NCBI RefSeq assembly: GCF_021018805.1
Contig: NC_086248.1
Location: 94,821,239 to 94,885,238, forward strand
DNA: 64,000 bases
Direction: 5' to 3'
Origin: Prinia subflava
Taxonomy: Eukaryota; Chordata; Aves; Passeriformes; Cisticolidae
Position numbers and translations under genes: made by a program. The notes beneath the pieces are model-generated. The model ran no database searches. It was given only the letters and a program-made list of their open reading frames with translations, and was not told where the DNA came from. Position 1 is the stretch's first letter, and every line of letters begins with the position of its first letter. Below are positions 49,401 through 60,746 of this stretch, one piece after another.

Positions 49401-50523
49401 AGGAATTACGGTACCAGCTCCCCACACTGCTGCTGCTCAGGAGGAGAACAGGGGTACGAGGTGCCGTGTGCCAGCTGCTCCTCTGGCCTCTGGCAGCTGG
49501 ATCCAGAGAAACTTATGGTTTCTGCGACCTTTCTCAAACTCTTCCACTCCTTGTTTGCTCTGGGTGAGGGCTTGCTCAACTTGCCTGGTTTCTGGTAACC
49601 TACCTTGTGTCACTTCAGTGTTTCAGCTTTCCCAAGGGGGGATGGCTTCGTAAAGCACCCAAAATATGTGCCCTTTCTCTGCAGGTGAGGAGCAGAAGAT
49701 GGATCTTGTCTCGTAGATCGCAGAATCCTCATGCTTGGTGCACCACCACAAGACTTTTGGATGTGCCAAGACAATGCCCAAAGAGTGCAATGTGTGTATG
49801 AATTCTGGCTCATGCATTTTAAGTCATTCTCTTTGTCTTCTAAAAGTTCCTTATATTTGAATGGAAATTATGGAGTCATATTTTCCATGGTATCCTTTGA
49901 GATTTGTGGGGGTTTTCTGTTTTTCTTTAGGACTCATATATCCCCTCCTAATTCAATTCTGTAGGCTCAGCAGGGACTGCAGTTTTATCAACATAGATTA
50001 TCTTCCTAAAAAGAGGCAGGGCCTTGGTGAGACAAGCAGGGGAAGCCTGTCTCTGTAATGATTGTGCTTTGGATAATAAAGAGGAATTATATCCCAGATG
50101 ATAGCTATCAGCCTGACAATATTCAAACCCACTGGAAATGAATGGACAAACTAGAACAAAACGGTTATTTTCCTTTTCAGCTATTTATCTAAAGGCTTTT
50201 CATGGTACATGATACAACAGTTCAGTGAAAGTTCAGTTTTCAACCCACAGCATTTGCTGTATTTCTAAAACTGCAGGGTTGACTAGTATTTTTCTCCTGA
50301 TCAGTATGAGTCCTTGTCCGTGCTCTGAGCTGAAAACAGGTGAAGCACCCTGGGGTAGAGAGGTAAGAAACTTGTGAAAGCCCAAAACTTAAATCAACGA
50401 GATGTGAGAAGGCAATACAGGGTAACGGGGAAAAGGCCTGACCTAGCAACAAGGGGAAGACTGCTCTTCTGTCTAAAACTGAGGACTTCATGTTTTCTAC
50501 CTTATTTCTTTTTTAACTTGCAG
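46409..50523. other. Noncoding DNA
   Basis: No supported gene. A polypyrimidine CCTTCCTG-type tract lies at 47947-47998. 46545-46800 has phrases such as 'gagcactttctaaatg' and 'cagagaagttcagagacaag' that may be a decayed antisense-type MIR or L2 relic, too weak to call. A strong acceptor (pyrimidine run ending CACAG at 48544) has no good donor after it. A GC-richer block at 49250-49560 is unidentified. A/T motifs TAATTTAAAT and CAATTACC cluster at 47140-47200. Confidence 0.45.
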
Positions 50524-50556
50524 CGTCTCTTTAATCTGAAAAACAGAAAATGGAAG
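50524..50556 (+). other. Candidate 33-nt in-frame microexon
   Basis: A very strong acceptor (long pyrimidine tract 50490-50517, then ACTTGCAG ending at 50523) is followed after 33 nt by AAG and GTGATC, a moderate donor. The interval is open in phase 0 and would encode RLFNLKNRKWK, so it could be included or skipped without changing frame. There is no supporting neighbour exon. It may be a decoy. Confidence 0.2.
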
Positions 50557-53500
50557 GTGATCACAAAAGTTATTCTTGTTGCTTAGAAAGAATGTCAAGA
50601 GCTCTGTTGCTGTTAGTACATGAAAGATGCTTGAAGGGGCCAACTGCTTTGTTGTGTGAAAATGTGTTCCTCTCAGAGGAGAAATAGTTGTATTTTCTAG
50701 GAAAGAGATTGTATCCTAATGATGTTTAGAGAAAGAAAGGAAACTGGCAACAAGCAAAATATAGCCTAAGAGTAAATGACAGGCCTTGTGGTTTTGTTAC
50801 AGTAGTTCCTTGTTAAACTAAGTTCTTCCAGAAAATTGTGTTTTTTGGGGGATTGTGAAATGTCTGACTTAATGAGAAACAAGCATGGTGCCAGGGGCCC
50901 TACACAGACACTAACCAGTGAACAATGTCTTCTACCAACACCACCACCATCAGCTCAAATGCAGACAGTTCGAGGAGGGCAGGGGAGAGCCTGTTGAAAA
51001 CCAGAAAATATGATGGAGCAGTGGGGGAACACTTCAGGCAATATAATTAGGTTTGGTTTTGTTTAGTGTCTTCGTTCAATTTTTCTTTTAGTTGTGCCTC
51101 CTTATACTTGGTTCAGGGGATTGAAACATCTGTTAGTTTGGGGAAAAACAATAAGATTTCTTAAAGAGTTATGGAGTTTTCAGAAATTCTGCAGTCAATG
51201 TCTGACAAAGAAGACAGCCTGTATTAGAACATATATAATTATTTTTTTCTATGAAACACACAAAACATAAAATAATTACAGAGGAAAGAAAATAACAGAT
51301 AGGAAGAAAGTCAGACTTTTTGGGTTACTAAGCCATACTAAGATTAAGACCAAGACCAAACTGAATTTCAACCACGGAGAAAAAATATAAAGTAATAAGA
51401 GAAAATGGTAAAGCAGATACAGGAAGTAAAAATTGGCTTCTGAAAGACCTTGAATGTCAGAGCCAGAAAACAAATCCTGATCTAAACATTGGAAAGAAAC
51501 AAAAAGTATGAAGAGGAGGGCAACATGGCATGAGTATGTATACATAAATAAAAAAATAGCTTGGATTCCAAAAATATTCATGCTAAAAAGTAGCTGATAA
51601 AGTGCCAGATTTCTAGAAAATAATTAAAAACAAAGAATATATAATATAGCTGTAGGTGTAAAAAACCTGAACTGTGACTACAGATTTCTTGTCACAAACC
51701 ATATAAAACCAATTCATGAGGTGATACCTTGTGTTTTTCAGCACAAGCGTGAAGATCTGCAGGTAAATCTAAAAACTTCATGGGGATGAATTTTTCTCTA
51801 ATATGGGAATGGGAACTTCAGTGAATTCTGCATCTGTAAAAATTCAATAGAGAGGAAAATCATAATGAGTATACTGCCAATGTTTTTTTGAATATAATAG
51901 TATTGTAATAAACATCAGGATATAAACCCACAATATAAATAGCAAATACAATTCATGTTAACATATAGTAAACGTATATATTAGTACTTAGGGAGTATAA
52001 CATTTAATACAGACAATGATATTTTTAACATAATAGGAGGTTGGCACATAGAATCGTTTGCAAACCCCTTGATTTTGCATATTACTAGATGCTAAATTAT
52101 TTATCAGCCAAAGGTGACAGCAACTGCAAATCAAACTCTCACTTTTCAAGGCATGACAGGCCTTGATTTGGGCTGCTAGCAGAAACATGTTTCCTGCAGA
52201 CTAGGAAAATGCCACCGTGTGCTAGCAGGCTCAGTCACTAGCTACCTGATCCCAGGCATGGGCTGTAAAATTACAGCCAACTTAATAATTGAGGCTGAAC
52301 CTGCTGAGGGGTCACTACCCAGCTGCACAATCCCAGGCAGGATTGGCGGGAGTGCAGGAGAAGTGCTCCGTCTCTAACCCTGCTCCGTGATACAATGCAG
52401 AGGGCTCACGGTGCATAGCAGGTTTTTATGGCTCCATGAAAACACCATGTGGGAAAAGTGTGGTTCCCAATGACCTTTCTAACGTTACTGACCACTGGGA
52501 TTTACCAGCTGCTCTTTCCTCTCAGATTCGAGGGCTGTAATTACGAGTGGCTGTAAAAGATGCACCAGGAGAGCAGCAGAAGTTCAAACGGGGGTCTCAA
52601 GAGACCTGTCCCAGGAGAAGAGCACTGTTTAGGGCAATACAGTACAGTATTTTAATTTATGCACTCAAAAAATTAGTAGAAATACAATGAGAAGGATGAC
52701 AAACCGTATCAATTTTACATGTTTAGGGGGTGTGGATGCTTCAGCAAAACATCCAAACATTCCTTGGGTTTATCAAACTTTTTCCAGCCCTTTGATGTTT
52801 ATTGTACACACATGTTCCTATTTCAGAGCATCAAACAAACACATCTTTCTCAGATCCTCAGTAAAAATGGTTTTGAAAGTTCCTTCAGTACTTCTATTGT
52901 ATATTTGTAAGGAAAAAAATAAAGAACATGTTTTGGGTTTATTGCTGTTTGTGGCTTGCTGGGACTATAGAATTGCAATATAGAGGCATTGGTAGAAAAG
53001 GACAAAGGACCCTTGTGCAGAATCTGCCTTTATTTTGCTCAGTTAAACTTTCCTAGTCAATACCTTGCTTTCCTTAACATCAAAATTCATTAATTTACAG
53101 AGACTACAATCCCTCTCAATGCTTTCTTAAATCATCAATCATGACTAGGAATTCATGAGACAATCAGTTGTGGCTGTTTGTTTCAGACCATCTCTGTCCA
53201 CCATTATAGGTGCAGATTGTTTTACCTCCTTAAATAGCTCATATTCAACTTCTATAAAATGCAGAAGACTTTTCAACTTATTCTTGGTGAATAAGATGTG
53301 TGTTTGTTAAGTGCTTGATGATTTTTTATATTCCTTGGGAACACTGACCATTTTAATGAGCTATGAAGTGGTGAAGATTTGTGTGTTGCCCAAAGCCAAG
53401 CTGTTTAATTTAAGGTTTTCCTATAGCTTATGCACAGATTTGAAATATATTCTGGGTTATTTGTTGTTGTTGGGCTTGGGTTTTTTTTTCCACTTCTGGC

Positions 53501-54549
53501 TCCACTCCTTTTAAAGCTTAGTGCTAAAGTTTCCCCAGGCAGCATTTTCCAAAACAGCTCAATTTGTTGGTGTCATAGGCTTGCTCAGCACACACAAGAC
53601 ACATTATTCCTTATTTATTTTGAGTTCCAGTATAAACACATTTGCAGCATTAAGACCAGCTCCCTTCTGCATGCCTGTGATTTCTGCTTGGTGGGTGCCA
53701 AGCTGCTTCTGTAAACCGAAGGGTGTAGCCAGAATCCACTTTGGGTGGCTTTGGAAACCCAGTCTGTCATTCACCTTATGTCTAGCAGTATCAGGTAACA
53801 CAATTCACGTTTGCACCAGAAGATTTTGTGTATTCTCACACACTTTCACCTCAGCTGAAACAAGGAAAGGAAAAATGGTCCTGGGGTCATTTAAAAAGAG
53901 GTGCTTGAGATGCAAATGGCATGGGAGGTCATTAATTCTATATTAACACTGGGACATGAATCCAGGCAGAAGTTACTGCAGACACCAAAAGCACAACATT
54001 CTGCCTGCTGCCTTCTTGTGTGCATCCACCTCTTCTCCATGTCTGGCTATAAGAGCAGGCAAGTTCATTGCTTTGCTAACCATGCAGAGCTCACTGATAC
54101 TGCACACCAGTTTACAAGGAAAGCTGGTATTTGGGGGGGCTTTTTTGTGTGTGTGTGTATTGGAGGGGATTAAAAGTAGAGAAGATTGCTTGTGTGGTAC
54201 AGTGTCCACTGATTTAGAGATCGGATATTTGCTCTTTCAAAATGTTTGCCATCAGCACTGCATAATGTACCCCACAGTCTGTGCTATGACTATTAAGCCA
54301 CTCGGAAGAAAAAAACAAAGAGGTTTTCTAAGGTGAGGAAATTGCTCAGTTTTGTATTTGACTTTGCAGGACACTACTGGATCCCTAAAAGTTTCCTTTT
54401 TCATATCTTTTCTGAGACAGAGGTCCAGGAGGCACACGGGTTTTGGAATATTTCAGCAGGTGTTTTCTACACTTAGGTAGTAGAGTAATAGTGGATTAGA
54501 AGGACACTTAATATGTGTTCAGGCCAGAATTTCAGCTGGCACGAAGAGA
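50557..54549. other. AT-rich noncoding DNA
   Basis: 51240-52030 is particularly AT-rich. 52230-52420 is GC-richer with phrases such as 'tgcacaatcccaggcaggat' and no recognised identity. 53521-53946 is open for 141 codons on the plus strand but its composition (hydrophobic and Cys/His-rich, no domain) looks like chance. A TG run lies at 54147-54159. Confidence 0.5.
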
Positions 54550-54580
54550 TATATTTCCACTGAAGTCAAGAATCTGGCCT
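54550..54580. repeat. Possible ancient sauropsid repeat remnant
   Basis: 'atttccactgaagtcaagaa' followed by 'tctggcct' resembles a contracted form of the 'attgaagtcaatgg ... gaggatctggccc' phrase of old reptile and bird repeats. Only about 30 bp, so weak. Confidence 0.3.
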
Positions 54581-54942
54581 TATACTATCTAAGCACTTGA
54601 AATCTTCAAGACTTGGCTGCAGACCTTGAGAACAAGCTTTGTTGCAAGACTTTCAGCATTGAATGCTTGCACTTGGACCACAAAATATCCTTTCGTACAG
54701 TATTTTGGCACTTCACCTTCTGGTTTGGGCCAGAATCGAGATGTACATGAACATGGAAAATAAATCTTAAAGCAATGGAAATGTTCAAATGGAAACTTCA
54801 GATGGGTCTGTGCTAATGTTTAGTTTGAGGGGAAAACTTCTGATCATAGTTATTTTTATGTGTACCATTTCATTCATCCGTCTTTCAGTAGTGGTCGTTT
54901 TGAAATGAACTGAGCTTGAAGCTCCCAGGAGGGAAAAGATAA

Positions 54943-55023
54943 TCTTGCGGTTAATGCACAGAACTAGGAGTCAGGAGTTCTGGCTTTTTATACATCTAGA
55001 GTGATTTTAGGCAGCTCACTTAA
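54943..55023 (+). mobile_element. tRNA-derived SINE head (sauropsid MIR-type), ancient
   Basis: 'cttgcggttaatgcacagaa' then 'ctaggagtcaggagttctgg' matches the tRNA-related head of MIR-type SINEs (GNGGTTAGAGCACNGGACTAGGAGTCAGGAGACCTGGGTTC), with the region of Pol III boxes A and B still discernible but degraded. It is followed by 'gattttaggcagctcactta', equivalent to the core GACCTTGGGCAAGTCACTTAA. The rest of the core is missing where the next repeat begins. Confidence 0.65.
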
Positions 55024-55087
55024 GCCCTGATTCAGCAAAGTATGTAAGCATGGGAGTAACTTTAAGTACATGAGCGGCCTTGTTAAA
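55024..55087 (+). repeat. Ancient sauropsid LINE/L3-type tail
   Basis: 'gccctgattcagcaaagtat' followed by 'gtaagcatgggagtaacttt' and 'aagtacatgagcggccttgt' closely follows a phrase common in turtle and crocodilian genomes, roughly CTGATTCAGCAAAGCACTTAAGCATGTGCTTAACTTTAAGCACATGAGTAGTCC. It directly abuts the SINE head to its left. The assignment is by memory; which family it belongs to (CR1/L3-like tail or a nonautonomous element) is uncertain. Confidence 0.6.
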
Positions 55088-58000
55088 TCTCGTAGTGCAT
55101 TTAGCAGCACCACACAGCCACGGAGCACTGTAAACAGATTTTGTTAATGATGAATAAACAACTGTTATTCCTTCCTCGGGCTGTGTGCTGGAGCTCTGAT
55201 AAACAACAACAGAGTGCACAGGACGATGGAGCAGTTGCCAGCACGAAAATGAATATTGATAAGGGTGGAATGCTGGGCAAACTCTGAAAAGGTCCCTAAA
55301 TCTTTCCCTGCCATTTCCTGAACAAACCCTCCCTGTGTAAGGTCTTCAGGCATCCATCCTGAGTTTCTGAGGGGATTTTTTTGATTTTCTAATGGAGTAA
55401 CTAAATAGCTGCCTAAAAGCACAAAAACCCAAATAAAGTGTATTCAGATGGAAAATGCCTACAAAAGAGTTGTAGGCAATGGCTCTAAAGTGGTGAAAGA
55501 GCTAAGGAAACAGTTCCTTCTGTGAGGAAGAACATTTGTGTCAGGGGACTCTTGGGTAGGGTCTGGAGTTTCATAAACACCACTGCTGATTGTCAGAACT
55601 TCCTTCTCAAAATACTGAAAATAGTTTTATGCAGAAATGCATAATAAAGCACAGGGAGTGAGGGGGTGCATGATCCATCACTCTCCTTTATTACTCTGCT
55701 CAGGAACTGCAATGGCTAGTGTGAAATATGTTGTTTCTCCCAGCAGAATCTCTATAAATCGGAAAATCAAAACTTATTCTACCGCCAAATAAACACACTA
55801 AAGGTTAAATAATGTTGTGCTAGCTAGTGCTATTTGCACACAGCCCACACGAAGAACTGCCGAGTGGAGCACAACCCCTGAGAATCCCCAGTTAAACTTG
55901 GGTGGGGGCTCATTTCAAATCCCTCTTTAAAATGGTGTTGCATCCTTGCTTCCTACTGTGAAACAGACTGCAAGCTATGACTGAAACAACTCCACATCCC
56001 TCAGAGCCCCTCACTGCCCCTTCTGCCCCAGGGAGAAAGGGTCTTTTTCTCCTGTGCATGGCAGTGTCACTGAGGGCATTAGGAGGAGATTCTTTCTTCT
56101 CACATTCATAGCTCCGAAAGAGTAAAAACACATCCTCTTCTGCAAGTCCATAGGCTGCAGTCCTATGAAGGAAAAAGTTCTATAGAGACACACCTTCTTT
56201 TTCATATCAGGATGCCCATACTGCAGAAGAATCTGGGACCTCTACTCCTCCTGCACTCTTTGCCTTGTCTCCACTGCCTCATGTCCTGGCTGGACTTATC
56301 CAGTTAGATACTTTATGGGGAGTTGGTTTCCTACCACTGGGAGCCTGACAGCAATCCTGGGTATCTCCATGTCATTGCTGGTTCCATCTCAGGAAGTGTA
56401 ACCAGAGATTAAATGCTTCCCTTTTGGATTCAGGCAAGTGTGCAGCTCTCCACCTCTCCCCAGATTTCCTACATAAGACAGCACATCCTATTCCAAGGAG
56501 CTGAAAATTAGGGCAGGTAACTCAAGAGCATCATCACCAAGATACAGTCATGAGTTATGCTCCTTAAGCACCTGATGTTTTATCTCTGCAGAGCCTTCCT
56601 GGCTAAAGTGGATATCTCAGGACCTCTCTCTCTCCCCTAAGCATTGTTGGCATTCACCAGGTATGTTTTTTTGACACTGAGCTGGTAGGATTCACTCGTC
56701 ACCCAGGAGAATGACTCCCATCATGTTTTATGCTAAACTTGACTGAAAGGAATGAAAAGTCCAGATACAGATCCCAATTTGCATGAGTATTTAAAGCCTC
56801 AAGACAGGAGCAGAGCCTAGCAGCCTTCAAAAATTTAGGTTTCTTAATTTTGGTTAATAGAGATCTTTAAGCAGGCTGCAGGCTTTCCATTTGGCAAATA
56901 GAGATGGCAAGGATTCTCTTCCCTTCTAATACTGGAGGGATTTTGCAAAGAAAAATCACTGAAATAGAGTGAGGAATTGAGGTCACATCAATTGAGTCTT
57001 CATAAGTATCTCAAGAGTCTATACTGAACTTTCAAGAAAGTCATAGGTGAACCCCCTCTAATCTACTTTCCCTTTTAATGAATGTCAGTTAGGAAGATTT
57101 GATATTGTGTTCTAGTTAATATGATTCTAAAAAGCTCTGAAATTAATAGGAATTTTTAATCAGCAAAATAATCCTAGGAACTGAATTAATTAGATCTATA
57201 CTTGTATTCTTGTATTCGGGTGCAGAAATAGATTTCCTTCTCAATGGCTGAAGAACAAAATCAGCACACAAAAATGTTTCCATGGGGGACTCAGTAGCTT
57301 TGTTGGTCCCCAGGATCATCATTCTCAGCATGACCAGTCTGAGGAGGTTCAAGGCTCTAATTTTGATGTTATTTTTGGAAATGGCTTGAGTTTCTGCAGT
57401 TTTGGCTTTAAATGAGATCGGAGTCATGCTTCTCAGCCTCAGCTGCCAAGCTAAACTTTTCCCTTGGTGTGAAAGCACGTGTTTACCCATGTGCAATCTA
57501 AGCTACAATGTCTTGCTGTAATTGCATTTGTAAAATGTCTTCCTAAAAATACTGCCTTTCCAGAGCATGATCATTTTTCATTTGTCTGCACCCAGAAGGG
57601 GAAAAGAGTTAAAAAATGCAAATGTCATGTATTGTACATGAGCTAGTTTGTTTTTAAAATGAAAATAACCCGAGGCATCGGATGCTATTATTACTGTTAA
57701 TTCATTGCCTCACAGTATCTGCCTCTGTATGACTTGATGAATTTCCTCTACACATTCATTATTGCAAACGCATTTCCAAACACTTCATATAAAGCAGGCT
57801 TTAGATAGCTCACCACATTCTTATGAAAGGCAACATTGTGAAGCAACCACGGGGAGCAGTCATATAAAACAGATGCTCAGCACCCACTACCCAGCAACAC
57901 AAAAGGAATAACCAACTGACGAGAATAAGTTGTTTTATACGCAGAAACTGGGATTCCAGTGGCCCTGTGTTTTCTGGGCTGGGATATCAAATTCTGCTGG

Positions 58001-60652
58001 GAAGCTTGTAAAGGCTGCTGTGAATCTGCACAAGGGAATTTGGCACCCAGTTGCTGCATATCTTCTGATAGACCATAAAATCAAATTGAACTGGGCAGCC
58101 TTACGCGAGGGCTACCAGCACGCCGGTTTGACCTACTTGAAATCTAGAGCTTCATTAAACTGTTTCTGCCAAATAAAAACTAACCTGAGCCCTCCCAAAA
58201 GTCAAACCACATTTCCATTGTGGTCCAAGAGCAATACTCTGTAATGCCCCTTTATGCTCCTAGTCCTGTCTGTCCTTGAGGATTGACTCCAAGGCAGCTC
58301 TAGCTTCTATTTGCAGCTACATAGAAATTCCTTTAATGAAGAGTAAAGGAAAGACTTGCTGAAACACTGTCTCATCCAGGCACTCCTGGATACTCTCTGG
58401 CCACCACTCCACACACTGCTTTGGCCACACTGGCTGCCAAGAGATTTTCCAGTAAATGCTGAAGCTGTTGCGCTTTGCAGCACAACCTTTACCTCTTAGA
58501 TTGCTCTTCAGTCAAGGACCTACAGCTTTGTTACTGACAGTAGAATCCCTGGGAACCAGAAATTTATCAAAACTGTTGGTATATTTTTTTTCAGCCATTT
58601 CACAATTTTGCTCAGGCTAGCAGATGACAGTGCTCAAACAACACATAAAAACCATGTTAATCATCTATTTTTGGCATAACCAGGAAGAGACAGACTGGCA
58701 AGTCTCACTAGGGAGGTTGTTCACTAAAGGTTTCTACCTCCATTTTGTAGAGGCAAGAGGTCTAAATAAATGATGAAGTTTCAAAATGTTCTTCTGGCCA
58801 AAAATCTCTACCATCTTTGATTTCCCTCTCCTGCTAAGATCCACTGTGAAAGTTCTGTGACTTCCTTACCATGTAGTGCAAGCCCTTCTGTCATCATTAC
58901 CCACTGATTTCTCCTGTGGAGCAATTTTTGCAAGGTGGGTCCTTACCAGAATCTCTATCAGTGGGTTCCCTATCACTCAAAGAATCCATTTAGACTTTCA
59001 GTCTTCACAGTGTTAGGTGGTAATGGGGTCTAAAGTTTAATTATGTGCTACGCAAAGACATTGCCTCCTTTGTCTATGAATGGAATGTTTCCTCTTGATG
59101 ATGACACTTCTTTAAGTACTTTGCTGGTGCTCCTTTTCACATTGTTAATTTTAATTGGCATCAGGAGATCAGGAAGACCTGCTGCATCTTTGGTGCATCT
59201 GCAATAAAATTAGTGCAACTTTCTCCCTTCATTTAAGGGTATATTTATATTTGTTTTTCTAATCAGATCTATTAGTGCTTGTGCTTTCATAAATAAGGAA
59301 ATGTTTATAAGAGAAAGAACCATGTGGAATTCAGTTTTTCATGAGAAATAATGATACAGAACAGGTTAAAAAACAACTGGTGAAAAATCCTTTAGCAGAA
59401 ACAACCGAAAAGGTTGGTTTGCTGTAGAAAGGATAGGAAAAAAATTCTCTACTGGGCTTGATACTGAGTCATCTGTTTATTCCCAGTGCATGATGAAGAT
59501 AAGTGCAATTTGCAAAGATTCAGTTTGGCTTATGTTTTGAAACACTGCATACCAGAAGGATTCAATCTGGAGGTGAAAAGAAGGTGCCTCATTTGATCAG
59601 TGTATGCAAAACTTCTACAGTAAAAAGACAATAATGGGAAATTCACCTGTTCTCATTTTTCATTATAAAATAAAATCTTAGGCTGTATGTTTCAAGTGCT
59701 TGGCTTAAGTTCATGAATCTGTTGAATGAAAAGGGGAAGATTTATGATTTCTTGCTGTTTGATATGAAGTAAGCTAGCTAAGTGTGCGGTCTCTGCTAAA
59801 TTTTACTTCAAGACTTGGATCTGCTTTATGGCATAATTTGTCGGCTGCAAATTACAATGAATTGAGCCCAGTGATGGCCAAAACTGAACCTGTTCTGTAA
59901 CTGGGACCTCAAAACTGATGCTGTATTCTGTTTTGTTTGAATTTTCTACATTACACCCTAGCAACCCTGTTGCAAAACTCCTTTATTTAAACTGGAATAG
60001 CTTTAGAAAGAAAGGGTTTTGGAGTCATTATAGGGATGAGGAAAGATGAGAATAAATTGATAATTAGGCTTAAGAGAAGAAGAGCAGGAAGGAGATACTA
60101 GCACACTGTAAACATTGGAGGGAGTAAAGCAGTTGATTCTCTGTGGCACTGCTGACAAAGAAACAAATGGCCTCAAAGTGGGAATGAATAAACACAAGCT
60201 GAAAGGGAGAAGAGGTTATCAGCTCTCTGCAGAGTGAGGGGCTGACCCAGCCTTCCAGCAGGACCGGTAGGAACAGAAAGCCCCAGATTAGTTTCCTAGG
60301 CAGATTGTCTACCACAGTTGCTAGTTATAGTAAAGGGCTGAGTTCACTGACCCACAGTTCTCACAAGGTTTCATGTTCCTGCCTTCAGATACAGTACGTG
60401 GGCTTAGTTAACCCTGAGACAGATTTTCAGTCCAGATTTTTGGCTAGTGTGGTCTTCACTGCAACCAAAGAAAACATTTGTGAGAATGAGCTGCAGCAAA
60501 GTCCAATGCTTGGTTCCTCAGGCACAAATAGAACTCACTAGATGGGGTCATAAGAGAAGAAGAACTAGTCTAAAGCATATCTTCACCCACCCTACAGACC
60601 TTTTTGCAGATGTTCTTCTAACTGATACTCTATTTGTTTTCCTTCTGTTGAG
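55088..60652. other. Noncoding DNA
   Basis: No supported gene. 57600-57790 has the look of a conserved noncoding element: an octamer ATGCAAAT at 57616-57623, two retained CpGs ('cccgaggcatcgg', 57669-57681) and a 'tattattactgttaattcat' block, all without repeat character. Four CpGs also cluster at 58103-58124 ('acgcgagggc', 'cacgccgg'). The 117-codon minus frame at 57143-57496 has no recognised domain. Confidence 0.45.
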
Positions 60653-60746
60653 CTCCCTGGTGTATGAAAGAGAACTGATACCATACCTGGACTCACAGAG
60701 AAAACAGTTTTCAGATGTTTTTCAATACCTGGACTTCAGCAGATAA
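60653..60746 (+). other. Candidate short terminal exon
   Basis: A pyrimidine-rich tract (60629-60647) and GAG acceptor ending at 60652 precede 30 open codons to a TAA at 60744, giving a peptide with protein-like character (SLVYERELIPYLDSQRKQF...). No canonical AATAAA is visible shortly after the stop and no partner exon is identified. Chance is the leading alternative. Confidence 0.15.

Noticed and set aside
53521..53946. 141-codon plus-strand frame
   Set aside because: No domain, odd Cys/His/Phe composition, no splice or regulatory context; consistent with chance.
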